Shown: positions 41,652 to 49,718 of the stretch, one piece after another
Layout of the letters: every line of letters begins with the position of its first letter
Numbering within the stretch: the first letter of the stretch is position 1
From: Phaeacidiphilus oryzae TH49
Lineage (GTDB): Bacteria; Actinomycetota; Actinomycetes; Streptomycetales; Streptomycetaceae
Assembly (NCBI RefSeq): GCF_000744815.1
Contig: NZ_JQMQ01000005.1
Location: 6,095,801 to 6,159,800, forward strand
Direction: 5' to 3'
DNA length: 64,000 nucleotides
Made by a program: the position numbers and the translations under genes
The notes under the pieces: generated by a model
Databases searched by the model: none
Told to the model about the DNA's origin: nothing
Seen by the model: the letters and a program-made list of their open reading frames with translations, nothing else

Positions 41652-41670
41652 TATCGGACTCGATCCGATA
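41652..41670. promoter_or_regulatory. 19-bp perfect dyad before the MHS transporter
   Basis: TATCGGA-CTCGA-TCCGATA is a perfect 7-bp inverted repeat. It abuts a TAGATT -10-like box (41669-41674) and lies 16 bp before the start, so it is a good operator candidate. No regulator gene lies beside it. Confidence 0.5.
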
Positions 41671-41686
41671 GATTGCGCTTCCATGG

Positions 41687-43261
41687 ATGCGCAGTGCGGA
41701 CCCGGCGGACCGGGGGAGCCTGGCGGAACCGGCGGCGCCGGGGGGCGCGGGTGAGCGCAGCCTCGGCCGTTCCGGCGGCCCCGCCCCCGCCCCCGGCTCC
41801 GCGCTGCCGGCCCGCTCGCTGGTGGTGGCCGGCCTCTCGACGGTCGTCGAGTGGTACGACTTCACGCTGTACCTGTACATGGCCACGATCATGGCCAGGG
41901 TCTTCTACCGGGGCGACGAGTCCTCGGTGCTGATCACCCTGGCCGTCTTCGCGGTGGCATACGTCCTCCGGCCGCTGGGGGCGGTCTTCTTCGGCCGGAT
42001 CGGTGACCGGGTCGGGCGCCGCCGGGTGCTGCTGGCCTCGATGGCGGTGATGTGCGGGGCGATGTGGGCCACCGCGGTGCTGCCCACCTACCGGCAGGTC
42101 GGCATCGCCGCCGGCGGGCTGCTCTTCCTGATGCGGTGCGTGATGGGCTTCTCCGTCGGCGGCGAATACAACACCGTGCTGACCTATCTCGTCGAGGGAG
42201 CCGAGGAGCGCAGGCGCGGACTGGTGGCCTCGCTGGCCTCGGCAGGCAGCGAGATCGGCGGCCTCCTCGCGGTCGGCGCCGCCGCCGCGACCGCGGCACT
42301 GGTTCCGGACGGCGACATGGACACCTGGGGCTGGCGGCTGCCCTATGCCTTCGGCGCACTGCTGGCCACCGGCACGCTGCTGGCCCGGCGCGGAATGGCG
42401 GAGTCCCCGGACTACGCCCCGCAGCCGGGCGGGACCCCGGCCGCTCCGGCGGGCCCGGCCGCCCCGGCGGCGGTCGACGGAGGCCCGCGGGCCGGCGAGG
42501 AATCCTCGCGGGCCTTCCCAACGGCCCCCGAAGCGCCTGAAGCCGCCGAGACCGCCGAAGCCGCCGAAGCCCCCGAGGCCCCGGCCGCCCCGGCCGCCGC
42601 CCCAACGGCCCGCCCGCCGCGCAGCACCCGAGCCCTCCCGGCACTGCTTCGCGCCGACTGGAAGCCGATCTCCCGCGCCTTCGTGATGTCCGCCGTCGGC
42701 TCGGTCACCTACTACGGCGGCGTCACTTATGTGACCACCTTCCTCACCCAGGACGCCGGGTTCTCCGAGGCGGACTCGCTGTGGCTGTCGACCGGCGCCT
42801 CGGCGGTGGTGATCGCCGCCACGCCGCTGGCCGGCGGGCTCGGCGACCGGTTCGGCCGCCGCCCGCTGCTGACCGCGATCACCGCACTGGCGGTGCTGCT
42901 GCCGGTGTCGATGTTCGCGCTGATGGCGAGCGGGGCGGCGGCCGCGGCACTGCTCGGCGCCTGTGTGCTGGCCGCCATCGCGGGGGCGTTCAGCGCGGTC
43001 GCAGCCTCCGCCGGGCCCGAGCTCTTCCCGACCGCGGACCGCCTCACCGGGCTCGCGCTCGGCAACGCCACCGCCACGGCGGTCTTCGGCGGGGTGACCC
43101 CGTACATCTCGGAGTGGCTGGTGCACGCCACCGGCTGGGATCTGGCGCCGGGCGCCTTCACCGCCGCCGTCGCCCTCCTCGCCCTGCCCGTGCTGTGGCT
43201 GATGCCGGAGACGGCGCCGCTGCGGGTCCGCGCCCGGCGCGAGCGGCTTCAGGCGAAGTAG
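41687..43261 (+). CDS. MHS-family MFS transporter (metabolite:H+ symporter)
   Basis: A 524-residue major facilitator of the ShiA/KgtP/ProP type. GLSTVVEWYDFTLYLYMAT is the classical MHS helix-1 motif, and FGRIGDRVGRRRVLLASM is motif A. Twelve helices are split by a long cytoplasmic Ala/Glu/Pro loop (residues ~250-310, repeats of A-E-A-P). It likely imports an organic acid or osmolyte. It ends inside the convergent epimerase gene (13-bp overlap). The start (ATG 41687) is weakly supported; the first ~45 residues are low complexity. Confidence 0.85.
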   Translation: MRSADPADRGSLAEPAAPGGAGERSLGRSGGPAPAPGSALPARSLVVAGLSTVVEWYDFTLYLYMATIMARVFYRGDESSVLITLAVFAVAYVLRPLGAVFFGRIGDRVGRRRVLLASMAVMCGAMWATAVLPTYRQVGIAAGGLLFLMRCVMGFSVGGEYNTVLTYLVEGAEERRRGLVASLASAGSEIGGLLAVGAAAATAALVPDGDMDTWGWRLPYAFGALLATGTLLARRGMAESPDYAPQPGGTPAAPAGPAAPAAVDGGPRAGEESSRAFPTAPEAPEAAETAEAAEAPEAPAAPAAAPTARPPRSTRALPALLRADWKPISRAFVMSAVGSVTYYGGVTYVTTFLTQDAGFSEADSLWLSTGASAVVIAATPLAGGLGDRFGRRPLLTAITALAVLLPVSMFALMASGAAAAALLGACVLAAIAGAFSAVAASAGPELFPTADRLTGLALGNATATAVFGGVTPYISEWLVHATGWDLAPGAFTAAVALLALPVLWLMPETAPLRVRARRERLQAK

Positions 43262-44178
43262 TGGCCCTTGTCGAGGTCCGCCAGCAGGCCCGGCTGGGTG
43301 GGCCGCCAGCCGGTCAGCTCGCGGCTGAGGGTGCTGGACGCCGGCTGGTCCTGGGCGAGCACCATGGCCAGCCAGCCGAAGTGGGCCTGCGCCTCCTCCG
43401 GCGGGACGGCGGCGGTCGGGAGGTCCAGGTGGCGGCCGATCACCTCGGCGATCTCGCGCAGCGGAACGCCCTCGTCGGCGACCGCGTGGAGGGTGGATCC
43501 TGCCGGGGCCTCCTCCAGGGCGATCCGGAACATGTGCGCCGAGTCCAGGCGGTGGACGGCCGGCCAGCGGTTGCCGCCGTCGCCGTAGTAGCCGGCCACG
43601 CCCTTGTCCCGGGCGGTCTGCACCAGGGTGGCGACGAAGCCCTTGTCGCCCTCGCCGTGGTTGGTCCGCGGCAGGCGGACCACGGAGGAGCGGACCCCGT
43701 GGTCGGCCAGCGAGAGCACCCATTCGGCGGTGGCCATCCGGCCGACCGGCCCGGCGGCCTGCGGCGGCACGGCGTCCAGCGGCGGGACGGCGTGCCCGTC
43801 CCGCTCGGTCGCCGTCCGGCCGGCCTCGACCGGGGTGCCGGAGGCCAGGACGAACGGCTTGCCGCTGCCGGCCAGCGGCTCGCCGAGCGCCTCGACGGCC
43901 CGCCGGTCGGCCTCCACCGCGCCCTTGAAGTCGCCCTGGGCGAAGGCGAGCTCGTGGTTGAAGGCGAGATGGATCACCCCGTCGGCGGACTCGGCCGCGG
44001 CGCGGAGGGTGTCCAGGTCGTCGAGGCTGCCGCGGACCGGCTCGACGCCGGCCGCGCGCAGGGCCTGGGCGGAGGAGTCGGAGCGGGCCAGCCCGAGTAC
44101 CTGGTGGCCGCCCTCGACGAGATCGGGGACCACGGCGGAGCCGATCCAGCCGGACGCGCCGGTGACGAATACACGCAT
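43249..44178 (-). CDS. NAD-dependent epimerase/dehydratase (atypical SDR)
   Basis: A 309-residue extended/atypical SDR. GASGWIGSAVVPDLVEGGHQV is the N-terminal Rossmann motif with TGxxGxxG spacing, and ARSD binds the cofactor ribose. It lacks a clear YxxxK catalytic pair, so it may be a flavin or NADP-binding reductase or a binding protein of the YbjT type. GGAGG is 7 nt upstream of the ATG. It has a strong promoter with two palindromic sites but no adjacent regulator. Confidence 0.85.
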   Translation of the reverse strand: MRVFVTGASGWIGSAVVPDLVEGGHQVLGLARSDSSAQALRAAGVEPVRGSLDDLDTLRAAAESADGVIHLAFNHELAFAQGDFKGAVEADRRAVEALGEPLAGSGKPFVLASGTPVEAGRTATERDGHAVPPLDAVPPQAAGPVGRMATAEWVLSLADHGVRSSVVRLPRTNHGEGDKGFVATLVQTARDKGVAGYYGDGGNRWPAVHRLDSAHMFRIALEEAPAGSTLHAVADEGVPLREIAEVIGRHLDLPTAAVPPEEAQAHFGWLAMVLAQDQPASSTLSRELTGWRPTQPGLLADLDKGHYFA

Positions 44179-44256
44179 GTGAAGGACCTCCTGAGTACGC
44201 ACTGCCCCGGGCCCACTGTGGGGGCCGCCCGGAGGGGCGGCAACAACGGGCCAGCC

Positions 44257-44310
44257 ATGACAGCGACTGACATCGAAGCCAGCCTAGCATCCGATGTCAG
44301 CGACTGTCAT
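44257..44310 (-). promoter_or_regulatory. Epimerase promoter with two ATGWCAGCGACTGWCAT operators
   Basis: ATGACAGCGACTGACAT (44257-44273) and ATGTCAGCGACTGTCAT (44294-44310) share a 17-bp consensus and are 37 bp apart. The minus-strand promoter is ATGACA (44305-44310), 18 bp, TAGGCT (44281-44286). One site covers the -35 and the other the start point, a typical repressor layout. Confidence 0.65.
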
Positions 44311-44338
44311 GGTCTGTCGGAGGGTCCTTCGGCGGTGG

Positions 44339-46144
44339 TCACTCCTCCTTGGCCGGCACCTCCGGCACGGGCAGCAGCAGCTGCCCGAAGGCCCCCTTCG
44401 GCACCGCCGGCCACCGCGGCGCCACCGGCGCCAGCCGGCGGTAGGCCGCACCCGGCGCCGGCCGGGGGTCCTCCTCGCCCGCGTTCGGCCACAGCGCCAT
44501 CGCCCGCTCCGCCTGCGCCGTGATGGTCAGGGCCGGGTTCACCCCGAGGTTCGCGGAGACCGCGGCGCCGTCCACCACGCTGATCCCCGGATGCCCGTAG
44601 AGGCGGTGGTAGGGGTCGACCACGCCGTCCTCCGGCGAGGCGCCGATCGGGCAGCCGCCCAGGAAGTGCGCGGTGAGCGGCCGGCCGGTCAGCTCGCCGA
44701 TGTTGGTGCCGGCGAAGCCGTTGATCCGCTCGGCCAGCGCCCGGGCCGCCTCCGCGCCCTGCGGGATGTGCACCGGGTTGGGCTCGCCGTGCCCCTGGAC
44801 GGCGGTGAGGAGGCCCTTCTTGAAGCCCCTGGGCTTGCGCAGGGTGCGCAGCGAGTTGTCCCGGGTCTGCATCACCAGGCCGATGATGGTGTGCTCGGAC
44901 CACCCGCGGGTGGTGATCGTCCGCCCCACCATCACCGGATGCCGCGCGAACGCCCAGGCCGCCGCCAGCGGCTTCGGCAGCCGCCCGCCCACCCGGTACT
45001 GCGGCACGCAGATCAGCGCCATCAGGTTGGAGCCCTTGCCGTAGCGGACGTTCTCGATGTGGGTGTGCTCGTCGGGGTGGATGGAGGAGGTGATCGCCAC
45101 GCCCTTGGTGAAGTCCAGTTCCGCGTCCCGGCCCCAGCGCGCGCGGTAGCGGCGTGGGAAGGTCAGCGCGCCGACCAGGGACTCGGAGTTGGTGCGGGTC
45201 AGCTCGCCCAGCCGGCGGGAGAGCCGGGGGAGCACGCCCTCGTCCGCCATCCGGTGCAGCAGCGTCTGGGTGCCGTAGGTGCCGGCCGCCAGCACCACCC
45301 ACCGCGCGGTGAACACCCTTACCGGGCCACTTCGCTGACGGTCCGTCGGCACGGTGTGGACGGCGAGGGTGCCGTCCGCCCGCTCCTCCAGCCGGGTCGC
45401 GGTGGTCATCGGGTGGATCACCGCGCCGCCGCGCTCGGCGAGGTGGAGGTAGTTCTCGTTGAGGGTGTTCTTGGCGCCGCGCCGGCAGCCGGTCATGCAC
45501 TCCCCGCACTCCACGCAGGCCCGGCGGCTCGGGCCGGCCCCGCCGAAGTACGGATCGGCCACCTCCGCGCCCGCGGCGGCCCTGGCCCCGGCCGCGCCGC
45601 CGGCGTCCCGGCCGTCGCCGAAGAAGACCCCGACCGGGGTGGCGTGGAAGGTCCCGCCGACGCCCATCGACTCGGCCGCCGCCCGCAGATGCTCGTCCGC
45701 GACGGTGGTGGTCGGGTTGAGGCGGGCGCCCAGCATCCGCTGCGCCTGGTCGTAGTAGGGGGCCAACTCCTGCTGCCAGTCGGTGATCCCGGCCCACTGG
45801 CGGTCCTGGAAGAACTCCCGTGGCGGCACGTACAGGGTGTTGGCGTAGTTGAGCGAGCCGCCGCCGACGCCCGCGCCGGCCAGCACCATCGCCTTGCCCA
45901 GCAGGTGGATCCGCTGGATTCCGTACATCCCCAGCCGCGGTGCCCAGAGGTAGTCGCGCAGCGCGAAGGAGTTCTTCGGCAGCTCCTCCCGGGCGAAGCG
46001 GCGGCCGGCCTCCAGTACGCCGACCCGGTAGCCCTTCTCGGTCAGCCGCAGCGCGGCGACCGCTCCGCCGAAGCCGGAGCCGACCACCACGACGTCGTAG
46101 TCCGGGCCCTGCCCGCCCGGGGAGTCGGTTCGATCGCCGGTCAT
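44339..46144 (-). CDS. GMC oxidoreductase, cholesterol-oxidase-like (ChoD type)
   Basis: A 601-residue FAD oxidoreductase. GSGFGGAVAALRL (22-34) and VLEAGRRF bind FAD, GAGVGGGSLNYANTLYVPP is the GMC flavin loop, and the C-terminus has GGCPIGASPEDGVVDPYHRLYGHPG with NLGVNPALTITAQAER. A Cys cluster C210-x2-C213-x2-C216-x3-C220 could hold an Fe-S cluster. Related proteins act on sterols or long alcohols. It overlaps the acyl-CoA synthetase gene by one base, implying one operon and a shared lipid substrate. Confidence 0.88.
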   Translation of the reverse strand: MTGDRTDSPGGQGPDYDVVVVGSGFGGAVAALRLTEKGYRVGVLEAGRRFAREELPKNSFALRDYLWAPRLGMYGIQRIHLLGKAMVLAGAGVGGGSLNYANTLYVPPREFFQDRQWAGITDWQQELAPYYDQAQRMLGARLNPTTTVADEHLRAAAESMGVGGTFHATPVGVFFGDGRDAGGAAGARAAAGAEVADPYFGGAGPSRRACVECGECMTGCRRGAKNTLNENYLHLAERGGAVIHPMTTATRLEERADGTLAVHTVPTDRQRSGPVRVFTARWVVLAAGTYGTQTLLHRMADEGVLPRLSRRLGELTRTNSESLVGALTFPRRYRARWGRDAELDFTKGVAITSSIHPDEHTHIENVRYGKGSNLMALICVPQYRVGGRLPKPLAAAWAFARHPVMVGRTITTRGWSEHTIIGLVMQTRDNSLRTLRKPRGFKKGLLTAVQGHGEPNPVHIPQGAEAARALAERINGFAGTNIGELTGRPLTAHFLGGCPIGASPEDGVVDPYHRLYGHPGISVVDGAAVSANLGVNPALTITAQAERAMALWPNAGEEDPRPAPGAAYRRLAPVAPRWPAVPKGAFGQLLLPVPEVPAKEE

Positions 46145-48141
46145 CAGCCGTTCCCCTCTCCGGCGTAGAGGCCCGCCACGTCCTCGGCGAACCGGCTGCT
46201 CACCTCGTGCCGCTTGACCTTCAGGGACGGGGTGAGGAGGCCGTTCTCCACCGTCCACTCGGCGTCCAGGATCCGGAAGCGGCGGATCGACTCGGCGCGG
46301 GAGACCGACTGGTTGGCGTAGTCCACCGCGGCCTGCACGTCGGCCAGCATCTCCGGGTCCTCGCGCAGCTCGGCGAGGGGCGTGTCCACCGGGCGCCTCC
46401 GGTGCGCCAGCCAGTGCCGGACGGCCTCCGGCTCCAGGGTGATCAGCGCCGAGATGTACTTCCTCCCGTCGCCGACCACCATCACCTGGCCGATCGGCGG
46501 GCGGCTGCGCAGCCGGTCCTCCAGCTGGCCGGGGGAGACGTTCTTGCCGCCGCTGGTGATCAGGATGTCCTTCTTGCGGCCGACGATGGTGAGGTAGCCG
46601 TCCTCGTCCAGCTCGCCCAGGTCGCCGGTGGCGAACCACTCCTGACTGTCCGTCAGCTCACGGGAGGCCTTGGTGGCGTCCTCGTTGCGCCAGTACTCGC
46701 GGGACACGATGCCGCCGCTGATCAGCACCTCGCCGTCGGCCGCGATCCGGACCGCCGTGCCGGGGACCGGGAGGCCGACCGTGCCCAGCCGGGGTTCGAG
46801 CGGCGGGGTGACGGTGGCCGCGGCCGTGGTCTCGGTCAGGCCGTAGCCCTCGTAGACCAGCAGCCCGCAGCCGAAGAAGAAGAGGCTGAGCCGGGGGTCC
46901 AGGGCCGAGCTGCCGCTGATCGCGTACCGGACCCGGCCGCCCAGCTCCTTCCGCACCCGCCGGTAGACCAGCAGGTCGTAGAGGCGGTGGGCGAGCCGGA
47001 GGCCGGGGCCCGGCCCGGCGCCGCGGCCCAGCAGCCGGTCCAGCTCGGCGCGGGCGTACTCCACCGCGATCCGGTCGGCCCGGACGAACGAGGAGCCCCG
47101 GCCGAGCTTCTCGGCCGTCTGCCGGGCGGTGTCGTGCACCTTCTCGAAGAAGTACGGGACGGCGACCAGGAAGGTGGGCCGGAAGGCCTTCAGCTCCGGG
47201 CGCAGCTCGTCCGGCCGGATGCTCGGGTAGAGGCCGACGGTGATCCGGCCGAGGAGGCAGGCGATCACCAGGGCGCGGCCCAGTACGTGGGCCATCGGCA
47301 GGAACATCAGGGTGCTCGGCTGCTCGCTCGTCACCGCTCTGAAGACCGGCAGCAGCAGCTCGATCACGTTCGCGGCCTCGGCCCGCAGGTTGCCGTGGGT
47401 GAGGACGCAGCCCTTGGGGCGGCCGGTGGTCCCGGAGGTGTAGATCAGAGTGGCGATGGTGTCGGGGGTCAGCGCCGCCCGGCGTTCGGTGAGCCGCGCG
47501 TCGGGTATCGCGGCGCCGGCCTCCGCGAGGCCGGGCAGTGCGGGCGGGGTCCCGGTGTTCCGCCCGGGGTCGATGACCCGCACCGGGATCGGCGAGGCGT
47601 CGGCCTCGGCCGAGGTCTCGGCGGCCGCGGTGGCGCCCTCCTCGGCGACCGCGGCCTGTTCGGCGTTCTCCGCGAAGAGCAGCACCGCCTCGGAGTCCTG
47701 GACGATCCAGGCCACCTGCTCGGCCGAGGAGGTCGGGTAGATCGGGACCACCTGCCCGCCGGCCGCCCAGACCGCGAAGTCCAGCACCGCCCACTCGTAG
47801 CGGGTGCGGGACATCACCGCCACCCGCGCGCCCGGCTCCAGGCCCTCGGCGATCAGTCCGCGGGCGGTGTCGGCCACGTCCCGGGCGAAGACCTCGGCGC
47901 TGACCGGCCGCCAACTGCCCGGTCCCACCTGGCGTTCGAGGGCGGTCGCGGCGGGGTCGCCGGCGGCGTTGGCGAACGGCAGGTCGGCGAGGCTGCCGGA
48001 GTCGGACGGCGGGACCAGCGGGGGCACCCGGGCCTCCCGCACTCTGCCGTCCGGGTCCCGCCGGAGCTCCGCCCGGGCCCGGCCGGCCAGCTCCGGCCGG
48101 GATCTGGCGGCCCGGAGGTCGTTGAAGAAGGTGCTGCCCAT
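46144..48141 (-). CDS. Long-chain acyl-CoA synthetase (FadD15-like)
   Basis: A 665-residue AMP-binding acid:CoA ligase. YTSGTTGRPKGCVLTHGN is the P-loop, YEGYGLTETTAA the A5 motif, WFATGDLGELDEDGYL the hinge region and GRKKDILITSGGKNVSPG the C-terminal linker of long-chain FAA1/FadD15 enzymes. It activates a long-chain acid for CoA loading. It feeds the GMC oxidoreductase gene downstream (TGATG overlap) and lies next to the thiolase gene, fitting a lipid-degradation block. Confidence 0.92.
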   Translation of the reverse strand: MGSTFFNDLRAARSRPELAGRARAELRRDPDGRVREARVPPLVPPSDSGSLADLPFANAAGDPAATALERQVGPGSWRPVSAEVFARDVADTARGLIAEGLEPGARVAVMSRTRYEWAVLDFAVWAAGGQVVPIYPTSSAEQVAWIVQDSEAVLLFAENAEQAAVAEEGATAAAETSAEADASPIPVRVIDPGRNTGTPPALPGLAEAGAAIPDARLTERRAALTPDTIATLIYTSGTTGRPKGCVLTHGNLRAEAANVIELLLPVFRAVTSEQPSTLMFLPMAHVLGRALVIACLLGRITVGLYPSIRPDELRPELKAFRPTFLVAVPYFFEKVHDTARQTAEKLGRGSSFVRADRIAVEYARAELDRLLGRGAGPGPGLRLAHRLYDLLVYRRVRKELGGRVRYAISGSSALDPRLSLFFFGCGLLVYEGYGLTETTAAATVTPPLEPRLGTVGLPVPGTAVRIAADGEVLISGGIVSREYWRNEDATKASRELTDSQEWFATGDLGELDEDGYLTIVGRKKDILITSGGKNVSPGQLEDRLRSRPPIGQVMVVGDGRKYISALITLEPEAVRHWLAHRRRPVDTPLAELREDPEMLADVQAAVDYANQSVSRAESIRRFRILDAEWTVENGLLTPSLKVKRHEVSSRFAEDVAGLYAGEGNG

Positions 48142-48288
48142 GTGCGGCTCCTCGTACTCGCGTCGTTGCGGGGGATCGGTGCCGTGGGTGGTGCTGCGAT
48201 GCTGCTGTTCCGGTACTCCGTGGGGGCGCGGAGGTGACGGACGTGGCCGGGGGCCGGAGGCCGGGGGCCGTGCGGCCGCCCGGCCGCG

Positions 48289-49632
48289 TCAGGTGCTGAG
48301 GACCGCCGTGACGCCCTGGCCGCCGGCCGCGCAGACGGAGATCAGGCCCCTGAGCCGGCGGCCGGTCCCGTTCCGCCGCTCCTCCGCCGCCTTCTCGTGG
48401 AGGGCCTTGGCGAGGGTGGCGACGATCCTGCCGCCGGTGGCGGCGAACGGGTGGCCGGCGGCGAGCGAGGAGCCCGCCACGTTGAGCCGCTCCCGGTCCA
48501 CGGTACCCAGCGGCTCGTCCCGGCCGAGCCGCTCGCGGCAGAACTCCGGGCTCTCCCAGGCGGCCAGGGTGGCCAGCACCTGGGAGGCGAAGGCCTCGTG
48601 GATCTCGTAGAGGTCGAGGTCGCCCAGCTTGAGGCCGAGGTCGTCGAGGAGCGGCGGGACGGCGTAGGCGGGGGCCATCAGCAGCCCGTCCGCGCGGTGC
48701 TCGCCGGCGGTGAAGTCCACCGCGGCGGTGCGGGCGTGCTCGACGTACGCCAGGACGGGGAGCCCGCGCTCGGCGGCCCACTCCTCACTCGCCAGCAGGA
48801 CGGTGGAGGCGCCGTCGGTGAGCGGGGTGGAATTGCCGGCGGTCATGGTGGGCCCGGCGCCGGCGAGGTCCTTGCCGTAGACCGGCTTGAGCCGGGCCAG
48901 CGACTCCACCGTGCTGGCCGGGCGGAGGTTCTGATCGCGGGTCAGTCCGCGGAACGGGGTGACCAGGTCGTCCAGGAAGCCCCGGTCGTAGGCGGCGGCG
49001 AGCCGCCGGTGGCTGGCGGCGGCCAGCGCGTCCTGGTCCGCGCGGGAGATCCCCCAGGCGGCGGCGGTCCGGGCGGCGTGTTCGCCCATCGAGAGGCCGG
49101 TGCGCGGCTCGGAGTTGCGGGGGATGTCGGGGACCAGGTGGCCGGGGCGGAGGCCGGCCAGCGCGCGCAACCGGGCGCCGGTGCCGCGGGCCCGGCGGGC
49201 GGCGAGGAGGATCCGGCGCAGCTGGTCGTTGACGCCGAGCGGCGCGTCGCTGGTGGTGTCCACCCCGCCGGCGACGCCGCTGTCGATCTGGCCGAGGGCG
49301 ATCTTGTTGGCGATCAGCACCACCGCCTCCAGCCCGGTGCCGCAGGCCTGCTGGAGGTCGTAGGCGGGGGTGCGGGAGTCCAGGGTGCTGCCGAGGACGG
49401 TCTCCCGGGCGAGGTTGAAGTCCCGGCTGTGCTTGAGCACCGCTCCGGCGGCGAACTCGCCGAGCCGCTGCCCGGCCAGGCCGAACCGCTCGGCGAGACC
49501 GTCCAGGGCGGCGGTCAGCATCTCCTGGTTGCCCGCGGTCGCGTACGGGCCGTCGGCGCGGGCGAAGGGGATGCGGTTGCCGCCGACGATCGCTACCCGG
49601 CGCACGGCCGCCGGGCGTTCGGTCCCCGTCAT
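48289..49632 (-). CDS. Acetyl-CoA acyltransferase (thiolase), FadA2/FadI-like
   Basis: A 447-residue thiolase. The acyl-accepting Cys97 is in QQACGTGLEA, the catalytic His is in AGSSLAAGHPFAATGGR, and the second Cys is in SVCAAGGQG. It performs the last beta-oxidation step, splitting 3-ketoacyl-CoA. It is divergent from the FabG4-like reductase, the gene order known from mycobacterial fadA2/fabG4/htdX. It is the likely thiolase for the chain activated by the FadD15-like enzyme. Confidence 0.9.
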   Translation of the reverse strand: MTGTERPAAVRRVAIVGGNRIPFARADGPYATAGNQEMLTAALDGLAERFGLAGQRLGEFAAGAVLKHSRDFNLARETVLGSTLDSRTPAYDLQQACGTGLEAVVLIANKIALGQIDSGVAGGVDTTSDAPLGVNDQLRRILLAARRARGTGARLRALAGLRPGHLVPDIPRNSEPRTGLSMGEHAARTAAAWGISRADQDALAAASHRRLAAAYDRGFLDDLVTPFRGLTRDQNLRPASTVESLARLKPVYGKDLAGAGPTMTAGNSTPLTDGASTVLLASEEWAAERGLPVLAYVEHARTAAVDFTAGEHRADGLLMAPAYAVPPLLDDLGLKLGDLDLYEIHEAFASQVLATLAAWESPEFCRERLGRDEPLGTVDRERLNVAGSSLAAGHPFAATGGRIVATLAKALHEKAAEERRNGTGRRLRGLISVCAAGGQGVTAVLST

Positions 49633-49654
49633 GAAGTCACTCCGTTCGACTCTC

Positions 49655-49707
49655 TTGCCGTTCCGGCCCCAGGTACTTACTCTGGCGTAAACTTACTAGT
49701 CCGTAAG
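49655..49707. promoter_or_regulatory. FabG4 promoter with tandem TTAC-N6-GTAA operators
   Basis: TTGCCG (49655-49660), 17 bp and TACTCT (49678-49683) make a good promoter for the reductase. TTAC-TCTGGC-GTAA (49677-49690) covers the -10, and CTTAC-TAGTCC-GTAAG (49692-49707) covers the start point and the GGAG ribosome site. Centres are about 17 bp apart. The thiolase start lies 45 bp to the left, so one repressor could silence both directions. Confidence 0.7.
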
Positions 49708-49718
49708 GAGAAAGCAAT

